A stretch of DNA of 64,000 bases. It comes from Sphingobacteriaceae bacterium (lineage in GTDB: Bacteria; Bacteroidota; Bacteroidia; Sphingobacteriales; Sphingobacteriaceae). Location of the stretch: the NCBI GenBank assembly GCA_903642215.1, contig CAHJWG010000001.1, positions 186,001 through 250,000 on the forward strand, given 5' to 3'. Position 1 is the first letter of the stretch, and every line of letters starts with the position of its first letter. The notes beneath the pieces are model-generated. The model made no database searches, was not told the origin of the DNA, and worked only from the letters and a program-made list of their open reading frames with translations. A program made the translations under genes and the position numbers. Shown piece after piece: positions 1 through 8,059 of the stretch.

Positions 1-1069
1 GATCGTTTAACGCTAATGATTTCCGGTAAACCGGGATAGCCTGCTGGTAAGAAGCATTTTGCACCAGCATATCGCCGTATAAAGTAAAAGCGCGGGCATC
101 ATCAGGATGCGTAACAGAAACAATTCTGCTCAGTTCTAACGCGCTTGATTTTGCTTCCGGATCCGGGAATTTAGGGAAATAGCCGGCAATAATCGGCAGC
201 TTCTCTTCTACTTTTAAAGACGGAATGGCAAACGCTATTTTTAGCTGGTTAAAACAAGCGGCGTAATCTTTTTTATCGCGGTAAACATCCGCCAAAGCCA
301 GATGCACCAAAGGATCGTCCGAATTAACTTTGCCGGCAGTTTCTAAAACTTTTAAAGCTTTATCATTTTGATTATTAGAATTGTATAATTCGCTTAATTG
401 CAGGTATGGACGGATGTCCTGCGGATTTTCCCGGATCATCTGCTCCATATCTTTCGTTGCCAGATCCAGTTTCCCCTGTTTCAGATAAATTTTTTGTTTG
501 CCGGCAATTGTTTCCGCACTTTTTCCAACTAAACTTTCCAGCTGATCATAACTTGCCAAAGCTTCGTCATACTTTTTTTCGAGCGTTAAAGCCCTGGCCT
601 GATCTGTATAATAATCCGGCTTTTCCGGGTTGATACGGATCAGTTCTTTAAAAACATTTTCCAGCTTTGTTATATCGTTAATTTTCTCATAATTTCCGGC
701 TAAAGCAAGCCAATACCACTCGTTATCCGGGTTTACGGTTACTGCTTTTTCTAACAAAGTACGCGCATCGCTGTCTTTATTTTGATTAGTCCGAATACGG
801 GCCAGTTCATACATTCCGGCATCATTTGCAGGGTCGATTTCTAAAACCTGCGAAAAAAGTGTTGCTGCAGCCGGCGCATTTTCCATCGTTTTTTCGCGCA
901 GTGCCTGGTAAAAAAGCTGTGTTACCATTACGCTGTCGCTGCGGGTTAGCGGTTTGCCAACAACCATTACGATACTGTTTTTATCGGTACTTTTTTTATG
1001 CTGCGCGATAACTATCGCCGGAAAAAAAATCCAACAAAAAACAATGATGATACATTTTGATTTCTCCAT
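1..1069 (-). CDS. TPR-repeat protein, secreted (3' end outside window)
   Basis: The reading frame starts at the ATG at 1069 and runs off the left edge, giving about 356 residues without a stop. The N-terminus (MEKSKCIIIVFCWIFF then PAIVIAQ) is a signal peptide, so the protein is exported. The rest consists of repeated helix pairs with TPR features such as A-x-x-x-F-x-x-x-L-E-I-D-P and A-x-x-x-L-E-K-A-V-x-x-N-P-D. TPR proteins act as scaffolds, and no specific partner can be named. Its start lies one base after the dut stop, so it is probably translationally coupled as the last visible gene of the flippase-dut-TPR operon. An exact copy of the dispersed 14-mer lies inside the gene near its 5' end and is read as D-K-N-S-I. 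Confidence 0.8.
   Translation of the reverse strand, partial: MEKSKCIIIVFCWIFFPAIVIAQHKKSTDKNSIVMVVGKPLTRSDSVMVTQLFYQALREKTMENAPAAATLFSQVLEIDPANDAGMYELARIRTNQNKDSDARTLLEKAVTVNPDNEWYWLALAGNYEKINDITKLENVFKELIRINPEKPDYYTDQARALTLEKKYDEALASYDQLESLVGKSAETIAGKQKIYLKQGKLDLATKDMEQMIRENPQDIRPYLQLSELYNSNNQNDKALKVLETAGKVNSDDPLVHLALADVYRDKKDYAACFNQLKIAFAIPSLKVEEKLPIIAGYFPKFPDPEAKSSALELSRIVSVTHPDDARAFTLYGDMLVQNASYQQAIPVYRKSLALND
972..985 (-). repeat. dispersed 14-mer, exact copy (AC/T form), inside TPR gene
   Basis: The minus strand reads GATAAAAACAGTAT. It lies in the coding region just after the signal peptide of the TPR gene. Confidence 0.85.
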
Positions 1070-1070
1070 T

Positions 1071-1505
1071 TTACTGTACACCCGTGTGGCCGTAACCACC
1101 TGTTCCCCTTAACGTTTCAGTTAAAATTTCTACTTCTTCCCAATTAATTTTTTCGTGCCTGGCAATAATCATTTGCGCAATCCGGTCGCCGTTATTAATC
1201 TCAAAATCCGAATCCGAAAAATTAATCAGCAGCACTTTTATTTCGCCGCGATAATCTGCATCCACCGTTCCCGGAGAATTAACAATACTGATGCCGTGTT
1301 TAAATGCCAGCCCGCTTCTCGGCCTGATCTGCGCCTCAAAGCCAACCGGCAATTCGATAAAAATCCCTGTCGGAATTAAAGCCCGCTGCATCGGCTTTAA
1401 AACAACCGTTTCCGGCAGGTTCGCCTTTAAATCCATACCGGCTGCATGTGCCGTTTCGTAAGCCGGAAGATTATTGCCGGATTGATTGATGATCTGGATA
1501 GTCAT
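1071..1505 (-). CDS. dut: dUTP diphosphatase
   Basis: Trimeric dUTPase that hydrolyses dUTP to dUMP and pyrophosphate, keeping uracil out of DNA and supplying dTMP synthesis in the cytoplasm. All five family motifs are present in order in 144 residues, the usual length: AGMDLKA (motif 1), RPRSGLA (motif 2), [13 protein letters not shown] (motif 3), GDRIAQMI (motif 4) and the C-terminal P-loop-like [10 protein letters not shown] (motif 5). The ATG overlaps the TAA of the upstream flippase by one base (TAATG), so the two are translationally coupled. The TPR gene follows one base after the stop. Pairing of dut with a polysaccharide flippase is common in Bacteroidota and probably reflects a shared transcript rather than shared chemistry. 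Confidence 0.97.
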   Translation of the reverse strand: MTIQIINQSGNNLPAYETAHAAGMDLKANLPETVVLKPMQRALIPTGIFIELPVGFEAQIRPRSGLAFKHGISIVNSPGTVDADYRGEIKVLLINFSDSDFEINNGDRIAQMIIARHEKINWEEVEILTETLRGTGGYGHTGVQ

Positions 1506-2998
1506 TATTTTTTAACTAATAAAAGAAGCTCTTTCCGTTCGCTGTACAAGGCCGCAGCTGTAAATAAAACTAAAAAAAGGTTGCCCATAAATAAACTTCG
1601 ATGGAAAACTGTAAACGATAAATATACAATTACTACTGATGCCAGTAAATAAGCAACGTTTTTTTTAAGCTGATAAGGTATAGGATAATTTTTTTGCCCG
1701 AGGATGTACGATAAAATCATCATTGTAGCATAAGCAATCAGTGAAATCCAGGCAGAAGCTATGTAACTATATTTCGGGATAAAAATCAGGTTTAAAACAA
1801 TCGTCAGGATCGCGCCGATACCGGAAATGTACAGGCCAAAACGGGTTTGATCAGAAAGTTTATACCAGATAGATAAATTCATGTAGATACCCAAACTTAC
1901 ATAGCCAAATAAAAGTATGGGAACAACTTGCAGGCCCGACCAGTAAAGCGAACGCTGTACGGCATCTTTGCCTTTAATAAATCCTTTTAAAATTTCAATA
2001 TTAGCCGATAAAGCGATAAACATCAGGCAAACCGCAATTACAAAGTAAGTCATGATGCGAGCATAAGTTTCGCCGGAATTTTTGCTTTTAGCATGACTGA
2101 AAAAGAAAGGCTCTGCTCCCAAACGAAAAGCCTGAACCGCAATACTTAAAAAGATCGCAATTTTACAACATGCACCGTAAATGCCAACATCCTGCTGCTG
2201 TGAAGCAGGAAGCAGGTTTTTCAGAAATATTTTATCAATATTTTCATTGATGATGAAAGAAATATTAGCCACCAAAACCGGGAAGCTGTACAGCATCATG
2301 TTTTTGATCAACGCGCCATCATACCTAAATTTTAATTGCAGTAATTCTGGCAGTAAAAACAGCAGGGTAATTACACTTGCAATTAAATTGGAAATAAATA
2401 CATAACCAACCCAGGCCGGCCGATACCAATGCGCTATCCAAACTGCGCCGTAACTATTATTTTTAATGATTGATGGAATTACAAACAGAAAAAACAGATT
2501 GGCACTAACAAACATGAAAATATTGATAAGTTTGATAAAGCCGAAACGTGCCGGCCGGCCATCTGCCCGAACTTTTGCAAACGGAATAACTGCCAATGCA
2601 TCAACTACAATTATGTAAATGAAATACCGGATAAAAAGTGCCTGATCGGCAACGCTGGTATCTTTACTCATCCATCCGGCTAAATAATTACTAAGCGGTA
2701 AACTGAAAATTAAAAATAACCCGGCAATAAAAGCAATGGTAAAAAAAGTATTGCTATAAACTTTTTCCTTATCCGCATCGGTTTTATTTAAATATCTGAA
2801 AAAAGTAGTTTCCATACCAAAAGCCAGAACCGGGTTTATCAGCGAAGCCAAACTGTACATGTAGGTAAAAATACCGTACACTCTGGTTGGATAAACGTAA
2901 ACGAATAACGGCGTGAGAATAAAATTAAGTACCCTGGAAAAAACGGTACTTAAACCGTAAATTGCCGTTTGGCCGGCAAACTTTTTAATTGTTGACAA
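1505..2998 (-). CDS. polysaccharide/lipid-linked oligosaccharide flippase (Wzx/MurJ-like superfamily)
   Basis: Integral membrane protein of 497 residues with about 12 to 14 hydrophobic segments along its whole length, typical of the MOP exporter superfamily. The N-terminus ([20 protein letters not shown] followed by a stretch ending in YVYP) matches the first helix of Wzx/RfbX-type oligosaccharide flippases, which move undecaprenyl-linked sugars across the inner membrane. The substrate cannot be read from the sequence. It is the first gene of an operon with dut (one-base overlap) and the TPR gene. No glycosyltransferases are adjacent, so it may serve a general envelope glycan rather than a locus-specific one. 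Confidence 0.85.
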   Translation of the reverse strand: MSTIKKFAGQTAIYGLSTVFSRVLNFILTPLFVYVYPTRVYGIFTYMYSLASLINPVLAFGMETTFFRYLNKTDADKEKVYSNTFFTIAFIAGLFLIFSLPLSNYLAGWMSKDTSVADQALFIRYFIYIIVVDALAVIPFAKVRADGRPARFGFIKLINIFMFVSANLFFLFVIPSIIKNNSYGAVWIAHWYRPAWVGYVFISNLIASVITLLFLLPELLQLKFRYDGALIKNMMLYSFPVLVANISFIINENIDKIFLKNLLPASQQQDVGIYGACCKIAIFLSIAVQAFRLGAEPFFFSHAKSKNSGETYARIMTYFVIAVCLMFIALSANIEILKGFIKGKDAVQRSLYWSGLQVVPILLFGYVSLGIYMNLSIWYKLSDQTRFGLYISGIGAILTIVLNLIFIPKYSYIASAWISLIAYATMMILSYILGQKNYPIPYQLKKNVAYLLASVVIVYLSFTVFHRSLFMGNLFLVLFTAAALYSERKELLLLVKK

Positions 2999-3048
2999 AT
3001 TTTGAAGGTTGATTAAAAGCCGGATAATCTTTGAAAACGCATCACAAA

Positions 3049-3327
3049 TTATTTTTTTACGACTTCAAAATTACGATAGTTTTTTAATTCGCCTTCCGTG
3101 CTTTCTACGTGTTCTACCCGCGCGCGCTCCGGCCCTTGCCGGCACCATTCTAAAAAAGATTCTATCAGCACGGCTTCGCCTTCTGCTTCTATATAAACAG
3201 AACTGTCTGTTTCATTTTTTATAAAACCTTTGATACTCAATTGATCAGCAACAGCTTTTGTGCTTTGGCGATAAAAAACGCCTTGTACTTTGCCGGTAAC
3301 TTTTATATCCAAATGCTTTTTAGCCAT
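3049..3327 (-). CDS. acyP: acylphosphatase
   Basis: Small cytoplasmic enzyme of 92 residues that hydrolyses acyl phosphates such as carbamoyl phosphate. The signature GKVQGVFYRQST near residues 12-23 holds the phosphate-binding loop and catalytic Arg. G-F-I-K-N-E-T-D around residues 34-41 holds the conserved Asn in the second family motif. The start codon is unusual: the ATG is formed by the last bases of an exact copy of the dispersed 14-mer (minus strand GATAAAAGAAGCATGG), so the repeat is also the leader of this gene. There is no ribosome-binding site, as is usual in Bacteroidota. Confidence 0.93.
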   Translation of the reverse strand: MAKKHLDIKVTGKVQGVFYRQSTKAVADQLSIKGFIKNETDSSVYIEAEGEAVLIESFLEWCRQGPERARVEHVESTEGELKNYRNFEVVKK

Positions 3328-3339
3328 GCTTCTTTTATC
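3326..3339 (-). repeat. dispersed 14-mer, exact copy (GA/C form), overlapping the acyP start codon
   Basis: The minus strand reads GATAAAAGAAGCAT. Its final AT are the first two bases of the acyP start codon. Confidence 0.85.
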
Positions 3340-3372
3340 AGTAAAAATGTGCCGGCTGATAATTAACTTTTG

Positions 3373-4566
3373 CTATGCCAGCTTACGCACTTTAGTTTCC
3401 GGGGTTATTTTTAGATAATCCAATCCGCTGATTAAATTTAAGCCGGGTGTTTTTCCTTCTTCAATTGATCCTTTTTCCCGGTCGATCCCTAAAAATTTTG
3501 CGCCGTTAATAGTTCCCCATTCCACTAAATTTTCCAATTCTAAAAAAGGAAAATTTTCCTGCAAAATTCGCATTTCTTTTAAAATACACAAAGATTTATT
3601 GGAAGCCAAACTATCCGTTCCTAAAGTAATGTTAAAGCCGTGGTGGGTAAAAAGATCAACTTTAGGCAAGGCATTTTCAATGTATAAATTTGCTTCCGGA
3701 CAAAAACACCAGCTGATTTTACGGTCAAAACGACGTGTAAAATATACGTCCTTCATATTGGTGTAAGTATTGTGCACCATCAAAACGTTTTGCTTGTTGC
3801 TTAAGATCGGAATTACGGATTGTAAAGAATTGCGCGCCTGTGGTTTAAAATAAGAAATATCCAAACCCAGCTGATCATAAAAATCTAAAAAGCTGCCTTG
3901 TTTATAGCGGTACAATTTATTTTCCTCGTCGGATTCCTGGTTGTGGATACTTAAAACCGAGTTTTTAGATTCTGCTTCTTTACGGATCAGTTTAAATAAT
4001 TCTTTAGAAACCGAGTAAGCCGCATGTGGCGTAATAGAAGTTGCCATCGGTTTAAACTGCTCCTGTATAGCTAAAGCATTGCTAAAAACAGCATCCGCAT
4101 TTTTTGGGTCGAAGCCAAAAACTTCTATAAAATTATGATAGTAAAGCTTGCTATTAGTTTTTACGAAAACAGAAACTGCGCTGTTAGAGATATCGCCAAC
4201 GGCAACAATTCCGTTTTGCTGCATTTCCTCATCTGCTTTGGCGGCAGCATCAATCACTGCGCTTTCATCTGCATTTCGGTTTTTTTGTACTTGTTTGATA
4301 AACGCAATCAAACCTTCGCCGGCAGGGATTTTTTCTTTTAAATGCGAAAGTTCCAGATGGCAATGTGTGTTGATAAAACCCGGACAGATTACGCCGCTTA
4401 ATTTTTCTGCTTTTAAATTGGCATAAGTTTCCTGATTGGGTTTTTCGGAAAGATTTTCCGGATTTTCAACTTTTAAAATCTTTCCCTTATCATCAATAAT
4501 AACGCTTCCGTTTTTAATTGAATTTCCATTGGAAGTTAAAACGTAATCGGCTGTAAATTTTTTCAT
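3373..4566 (-). CDS. amidohydrolase-family metal-dependent deaminase/hydrolase
   Basis: Protein of 397 residues with the amidohydrolase TIM-barrel layout: an N-terminal beta-sandwich half, the metal-binding H-x-H in GFINTHCHLELS (about residues 64-75), a strand-5 His in ITPHAAYS, a strand-6 His in SIHNQES and the strand-8 Asp in LGTDSLASN. The THCHLELS and GTDSLASN pattern places it with chlorohydrolase/adenosine-type deaminases (SAH deaminase, TrzN, aminofutalosine deaminase group). The substrate is not determinable. An aminofutalosine deaminase role in menaquinone synthesis is possible, but no other futalosine-pathway gene is in the window. It is divergent from rlmN. Confidence 0.8.
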   Translation of the reverse strand: MKKFTADYVLTSNGNSIKNGSVIIDDKGKILKVENPENLSEKPNQETYANLKAEKLSGVICPGFINTHCHLELSHLKEKIPAGEGLIAFIKQVQKNRNADESAVIDAAAKADEEMQQNGIVAVGDISNSAVSVFVKTNSKLYYHNFIEVFGFDPKNADAVFSNALAIQEQFKPMATSITPHAAYSVSKELFKLIRKEAESKNSVLSIHNQESDEENKLYRYKQGSFLDFYDQLGLDISYFKPQARNSLQSVIPILSNKQNVLMVHNTYTNMKDVYFTRRFDRKISWCFCPEANLYIENALPKVDLFTHHGFNITLGTDSLASNKSLCILKEMRILQENFPFLELENLVEWGTINGAKFLGIDREKGSIEEGKTPGLNLISGLDYLKITPETKVRKLA

Positions 4567-4667
4567 TAGTATTAATCGGCATGTAATTTAACCTGTAACA
4601 GATTGAGTATAAGTCCTTGTTTATTTGTAAAAAAATTAAAAAACAACAAGTACTTCTTTTATAGTAG

Positions 4668-4675
4668 TATTTTTG
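4668..4675 (+). promoter_or_regulatory. candidate -7 element upstream of rlmN
   Basis: TATTTTTG fits the Bacteroidota -7 consensus TANNTTTG, but there is no TTTG at the expected -33 spacing. It sits only five bases before the chosen GTG start of rlmN, which implies a leaderless or near-leaderless transcript if it is real. Confidence 0.3.
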
Positions 4676-4679
4676 TAAG

Positions 4680-5729
4680 GTGATAGTTACCGATGCAAAA
4701 GTTGATATCCGCAGTTTAACGCCGGCTGCACTCGAAAAATATTTTTCTGATTTAGGAGAAAAAAGCTTCCGGGCCAAACAGGTTTATTCCTGGCTTTGGG
4801 AAAAATCTGCTGCTGATTTTGATCAGATGAGCAATCTTTCTAAAGAACTTCGCATCAAATTAAAAGAACTATTTACCATTAACGCGGTAAAAGTACATAA
4901 CTCACAGTTTAGTAACGATAAAACCATAAAAAATACTTTTAAATTATATGATAATAATTTAATTGAAGGGGTATTAATCCCAACGCCGGAACGGATGACG
5001 GCCTGTGTTTCCTCGCAGGTTGGCTGTAGTTTAACCTGCAAGTTTTGTGCAACCGGTTATATGGAACGTAAACGCAACTTAAACCCGGATGAAATTTATG
5101 ATCAGGTGGTGTTGCTAAACCAGCAGGCAAAGCTTAACTACGATTTGCCTTTAAGCAACATCGTTTATATGGGCATGGGCGAGCCGCTGCTTAATTATGC
5201 CAATGTTTTAAAATCGATTGAACGCATTACTGCCGAAGACGGTTTAAATATGGCTGCCAAAAGGATTACCGTTTCTACTGCCGGCATTGCCAAAATGATT
5301 AAAAAATTGGGTGATGATCAAGCTCGGTTTAATCTTGCGCTGTCGTTACACGCGGCAAATGATATCAAACGAAATGAAATTATGCCGATTAACGAGCAAA
5401 ATTCGTTAAAAGCTTTAGCCGAAGCGTTGAAGTATTATTATTCTAAAACTAAAAATCCGGTTACGTACGAATACATTCTGTTTGATAATTTTAATGATGA
5501 ACTGGAAGATGCGGCGGAACTGGCTGCATTTTGCAAACATTTACCTTGCAAAGTAAATATTATCGAATACAATCCGATTTCTTTTGCGGATTTTATCAAC
5601 ACAAAAGAAGCTAAAACAGATGCGTTTGCGGCTTATTTAAGGAAGCAGGGCGTTAACGTAAATATCCGCAGAAGCCGCGGCAAAGATATTGATGCTGCCT
5701 GCGGACAATTAGCTGTGAAACAACAATAA
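4680..5729 (+). CDS. rlmN: 23S rRNA (adenine-2503-C2) methyltransferase, also acts on tRNA A37
   Basis: Radical SAM enzyme of 349 residues that methylates C2 of adenosine 2503 in 23S rRNA and A37 in some tRNAs, using a methyl-cysteine intermediate. The radical SAM cluster CSLTCKFC gives Cys116, Cys120 and Cys123. The preceding ACVSSQVG and following MGMGEPLLN motifs are typical of the family. The second catalytic cysteine is Cys341 in DAACGQL near the C-terminus. The start is a GTG, which leaves eight residues before the conserved DIRSL segment. No ATG is available before residue 50. The comF gene follows 24 bases downstream with one exact copy of the 14-mer between them. Confidence 0.96.
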   Translation: MIVTDAKVDIRSLTPAALEKYFSDLGEKSFRAKQVYSWLWEKSAADFDQMSNLSKELRIKLKELFTINAVKVHNSQFSNDKTIKNTFKLYDNNLIEGVLIPTPERMTACVSSQVGCSLTCKFCATGYMERKRNLNPDEIYDQVVLLNQQAKLNYDLPLSNIVYMGMGEPLLNYANVLKSIERITAEDGLNMAAKRITVSTAGIAKMIKKLGDDQARFNLALSLHAANDIKRNEIMPINEQNSLKALAEALKYYYSKTKNPVTYEYILFDNFNDELEDAAELAAFCKHLPCKVNIIEYNPISFADFINTKEAKTDAFAAYLRKQGVNVNIRRSRGKDIDAACGQLAVKQQ

Positions 5730-5735
5730 TATACC

Positions 5736-5749
5736 GATAAAAACAGCAT
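5736..5749 (+). repeat. dispersed 14-mer, exact copy (AC/C form), rlmN-comF junction
   Basis: GATAAAAACAGCAT fills most of the short gap between the rlmN stop and the comF start. Confidence 0.85.
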
Positions 5750-5753
5750 CAGC

Positions 5754-6452
5754 ATGAATTTACGCCAAAATTATTTTGCTGATTTTGTTTCCCTGATTTT
5801 CCCGGAACTTTGCCAGGCTTGCGCTAAAAGCCTTTATCGCAACGAAGAAATTATTTGTGCCGATTGCCTGTATCATTTGCCTTATACTGATTTCCATTTA
5901 ACTGCTGATAATGCAGTTGCACAACAATTTTGGGGACGAGTTCCGTTGGAAGCTGCTGCTGCCCTGCTTTATTTTACCAAAGGCAGCCGCGTGCAAAACC
6001 TGATGCATCAGCTTAAATATAAAAACCGGCCGGAAGTTGGTGTTTACTTAGGCAAACTTGCCGGGAAACGCTTGCTTGAAAATCCGGTTTTTGCTTCTGC
6101 AGATTTAATTATCCCGGTTCCGTTGCATCGGCAAAAGCAATTAAAAAGAGGTTATAATCAGAGCTTAAGTTTTGCGGAAGGGCTCGCAGAAAAAACCATG
6201 ATTCCGATAGAAAATAATAACCTGATCAGAATAACCGGTACCGAAAGCCAGACTAAAAAATCCCGAACTTCCCGTTATGAAAACATGAAGGATGTATTTT
6301 CGATTAAAAATCCGCAGCAACTAACCGGCAAACACATTTTATTGGTTGATGATATTATTACTACAGGCGCAACTTTAGAAGCTTGCTGCAATGTTTTGCT
6401 GGAAGTTCCTGGTGTAAAAATTAGTATCGCAGCAATTGCTTATACTTCTTGA
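5754..6452 (+). CDS. comF: ComF family phosphoribosyltransferase-like competence protein
   Basis: Protein of 232 residues with the ComF architecture: an N-terminal zinc-ribbon-like region (ELCQACAKSL, then IICADCLYHLP, giving paired CxxC cysteines) and a C-terminal phosphoribosyltransferase fold with the PRPP loop HILLVDDIITTGATLE (about residues 195-210). ComF proteins are needed for natural transformation in Haemophilus and Bacillus, where they work with the DNA-translocating helicase and DprA after DNA enters the cell. Here comF follows rlmN and is flanked by 14-mer copies on both sides: an exact one upstream and an inverted pair downstream. That is suggestive for an uptake-sequence reading of the repeat but is not proof, because most genes in the window are flanked in this way. 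Confidence 0.9.
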   Translation: MNLRQNYFADFVSLIFPELCQACAKSLYRNEEIICADCLYHLPYTDFHLTADNAVAQQFWGRVPLEAAAALLYFTKGSRVQNLMHQLKYKNRPEVGVYLGKLAGKRLLENPVFASADLIIPVPLHRQKQLKRGYNQSLSFAEGLAEKTMIPIENNNLIRITGTESQTKKSRTSRYENMKDVFSIKNPQQLTGKHILLVDDIITTGATLEACCNVLLEVPGVKISIAAIAYTS

Positions 6453-6495
6453 TGCTGTTTTTATCGACCTAAATTTGGTTTGATAAAACAGCAGT
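6451..6495. terminator. inverted pair of 14-mers forming a hairpin between comF and glyA
   Basis: An exact minus-strand copy at 6452-6465 faces a plus-strand copy at 6482-6494 that lacks one A. The arms pair as TGCTGTTTT(T)ATC with GATAAAACAGCA around a 16-base loop. The pair lies between convergent genes, so it could terminate both. The loop TAAATTTGGTTTGATAAA resembles the loop of the pair at 36926-36981. Confidence 0.7.
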
Positions 6496-6525
6496 AACAT
6501 ATTTGATTACTGCTGCTTCAAAGCC

Positions 6526-7797
6526 TTATTTGTACAACGGAAATTTTTTAGTCAGCTGATGCACCTGATCGCGTACTTTTTCGATATGCGCTTCATCCTC
6601 AATGTTAGTCAACACAGAATCAATCAGTTCCACAATTTTTTTCATCTGCTTTTCCTTCATTCCTCTTGTGGTTACGGCTGCGGTTCCAACACGGACTCCG
6701 GAAGTTACAAACGGAGATTTATCATCAAACGGAACCATATTTTTATTAACCGTGATGCCTGCCCGGTCTAACGCAATTTCTGCTACTTTACCGGTTACGT
6801 TTTTATTGCGCAAATCAATCAGCATTAAATGATTATCTGTTCCGCCGGAAATAATTTCGTAACCAAGTTTTACAAATGCTTCGGCCATTGCTGCTGCATT
6901 TTGCTTCACTTGTAAAATATATTTCATGTATTTATCGCTCAAAGCCTCACCAAAAGCAATTGCTTTTGCAGCAATAATATGTTCTAACGGGCCGCCTTGC
7001 GTTCCTGGGAAAACGGCCATATCCAAAACGGACGACATCATGCGGGTTTCGCCTTTTGGGGTTTTTAAGCCGAACGGATTTTCAAAATCTTTTCCTAATA
7101 AAATTAAACCGCCGCGCGGGCCGCGTAAAGTTTTATGTGTAGTAGTCGTAACGATATGGCAATGCGGAAGCGGATCTGTTAGCAACCCTCTCGCAATTAA
7201 GCCTGAAGGATGAGAAATATCGGCCAAAACCAAAGCATCAATTTCATCAGCTACGCTGCGGATAAAAGCATAATCCCAATCCCGCGAATAAGCGGAAGCA
7301 CCGCAAATGATCAGTTTCGGTTTTTCGCGCAGGGCAACTTCTTTTAACAGATCGTAATCAATTAAACCGGTTTCCTTTTTCACCCCATAAAAGAATGGTT
7401 TGTATAATTTACCCGAAAAATTTACCGGCGAACCATGTGTTAAATGTCCGCCGTGAGATAAATCAAAACCCAAGATTTTATCGCCGGGTTGCAAACAGGC
7501 AAGCATAACAGCCGCATTTGCCTGCGCGCCAGAATGCGGCTGCACGTTAGCCCATTCTGCATTAAAAAGTTGTTTGGCGCGTTCGATGGCGATGGTCTCA
7601 ATCTCGTCAACTACTTCACAACCACCATAATAACGTTTACCGGGCAAGCCTTCTGCGTATTTATTAGTTGCTGCGGAACCTGCCGCTGCCATTACCTGTT
7701 CACTCACAAAATTTTCGGATGCGATGAGTTCTATGCCGTTTTCTTGTCTTTCCTGTTCCTCGTCTAATAGCTTAAATATTAATTTATCTCTTTTCAT
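6526..7797 (-). CDS. glyA: serine hydroxymethyltransferase
   Basis: PLP enzyme of 423 residues that interconverts serine plus tetrahydrofolate with glycine plus 5,10-methylene-tetrahydrofolate, the main source of one-carbon units. Family hallmarks are LIASENFVS near the N-terminus, [17 protein letters not shown] for substrate binding, [12 protein letters not shown], and the PLP lysine in [14 protein letters not shown] (Lys222). The motif [11 protein letters not shown] replaces the more common DMAHIAGLVA, a normal variant in this phylum. It is a single-gene unit, convergent with comF and divergent from dxs. Confidence 0.98.
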   Translation of the reverse strand: MKRDKLIFKLLDEEQERQENGIELIASENFVSEQVMAAAGSAATNKYAEGLPGKRYYGGCEVVDEIETIAIERAKQLFNAEWANVQPHSGAQANAAVMLACLQPGDKILGFDLSHGGHLTHGSPVNFSGKLYKPFFYGVKKETGLIDYDLLKEVALREKPKLIICGASAYSRDWDYAFIRSVADEIDALVLADISHPSGLIARGLLTDPLPHCHIVTTTTHKTLRGPRGGLILLGKDFENPFGLKTPKGETRMMSSVLDMAVFPGTQGGPLEHIIAAKAIAFGEALSDKYMKYILQVKQNAAAMAEAFVKLGYEIISGGTDNHLMLIDLRNKNVTGKVAEIALDRAGITVNKNMVPFDDKSPFVTSGVRVGTAAVTTRGMKEKQMKKIVELIDSVLTNIEDEAHIEKVRDQVHQLTKKFPLYK

Positions 7798-7813
7798 GAT
7801 CTGTTTTATGCGG

Positions 7814-7821
7814 CAAATTTA
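7814..7821 (-). promoter_or_regulatory. candidate -7 element of glyA
   Basis: On the minus strand this reads TAAATTTG, matching TANNTTTG, and is 16 bases before the glyA ATG. No clear TTTG is present 17-23 bases upstream, so it is weak. Confidence 0.3.
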
Positions 7822-7884
7822 GCCATATTTTAATCCTGAACATTAACTTTTTGTAATAAGCTTTTAGCACAACGTTTTATGCTG

Positions 7885-7898
7885 ATGCTTCTTTTACC
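7885..7898 (-). repeat. dispersed 14-mer, exact copy (GA/C form), glyA-dxs divergent gap
   Basis: The minus strand reads GGTAAAAGAAGCAT. The 262-base gap between the divergent genes holds this copy plus the two candidate -7 elements and nothing else I can identify. Confidence 0.85.
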
Positions 7899-8026
7899 GC
7901 ATGTTTTTCCGCAAACCTTTATTTCTTTAAAAGAAGATTCGACAGGTTTTAAAGAAAAATTAAATACTCAAACATAAAACGATATTGTGCGTAGAATTTG
8001 GATAGAGATTATTTAACCAAATAATC

Positions 8027-8034
8027 TAATTTTG
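8027..8034 (+). promoter_or_regulatory. candidate promoter -7 element of dxs
   Basis: TAATTTTG matches TANNTTTG. A TTTG at 7997-8000 is 26 bases upstream, slightly beyond the usual 17-23 spacing. The predicted start of transcription would give a leader of about 20 bases. Confidence 0.4.
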
Positions 8035-8059
8035 TTAATTAAAAAAAGTACAGTAATAG

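Noticed and set aside
46..57. GGTAAGAAGCAT as a further 14-mer copy
   Set aside because: It lacks two A's of the core, so it was left out of the count. Similar shortened words at 7261 (GATAAAAGCAT) and 61785 (TATAAACAGCAT) were also excluded.
1155..1379. Open frames opposite to or overlapping recognised genes (for example antisense of dut, glyA, typA, uvrB)
   Set aside because: They lack family features and are fully contained in well-supported genes on the other strand or frame.
7798..8059. Riboswitch (for example TPP) upstream of dxs or glycine/folate element upstream of glyA
   Set aside because: No conserved riboswitch core such as the TPP CUGAGA motif is seen; the gap is AT-rich with only a 14-mer and candidate -7 elements.
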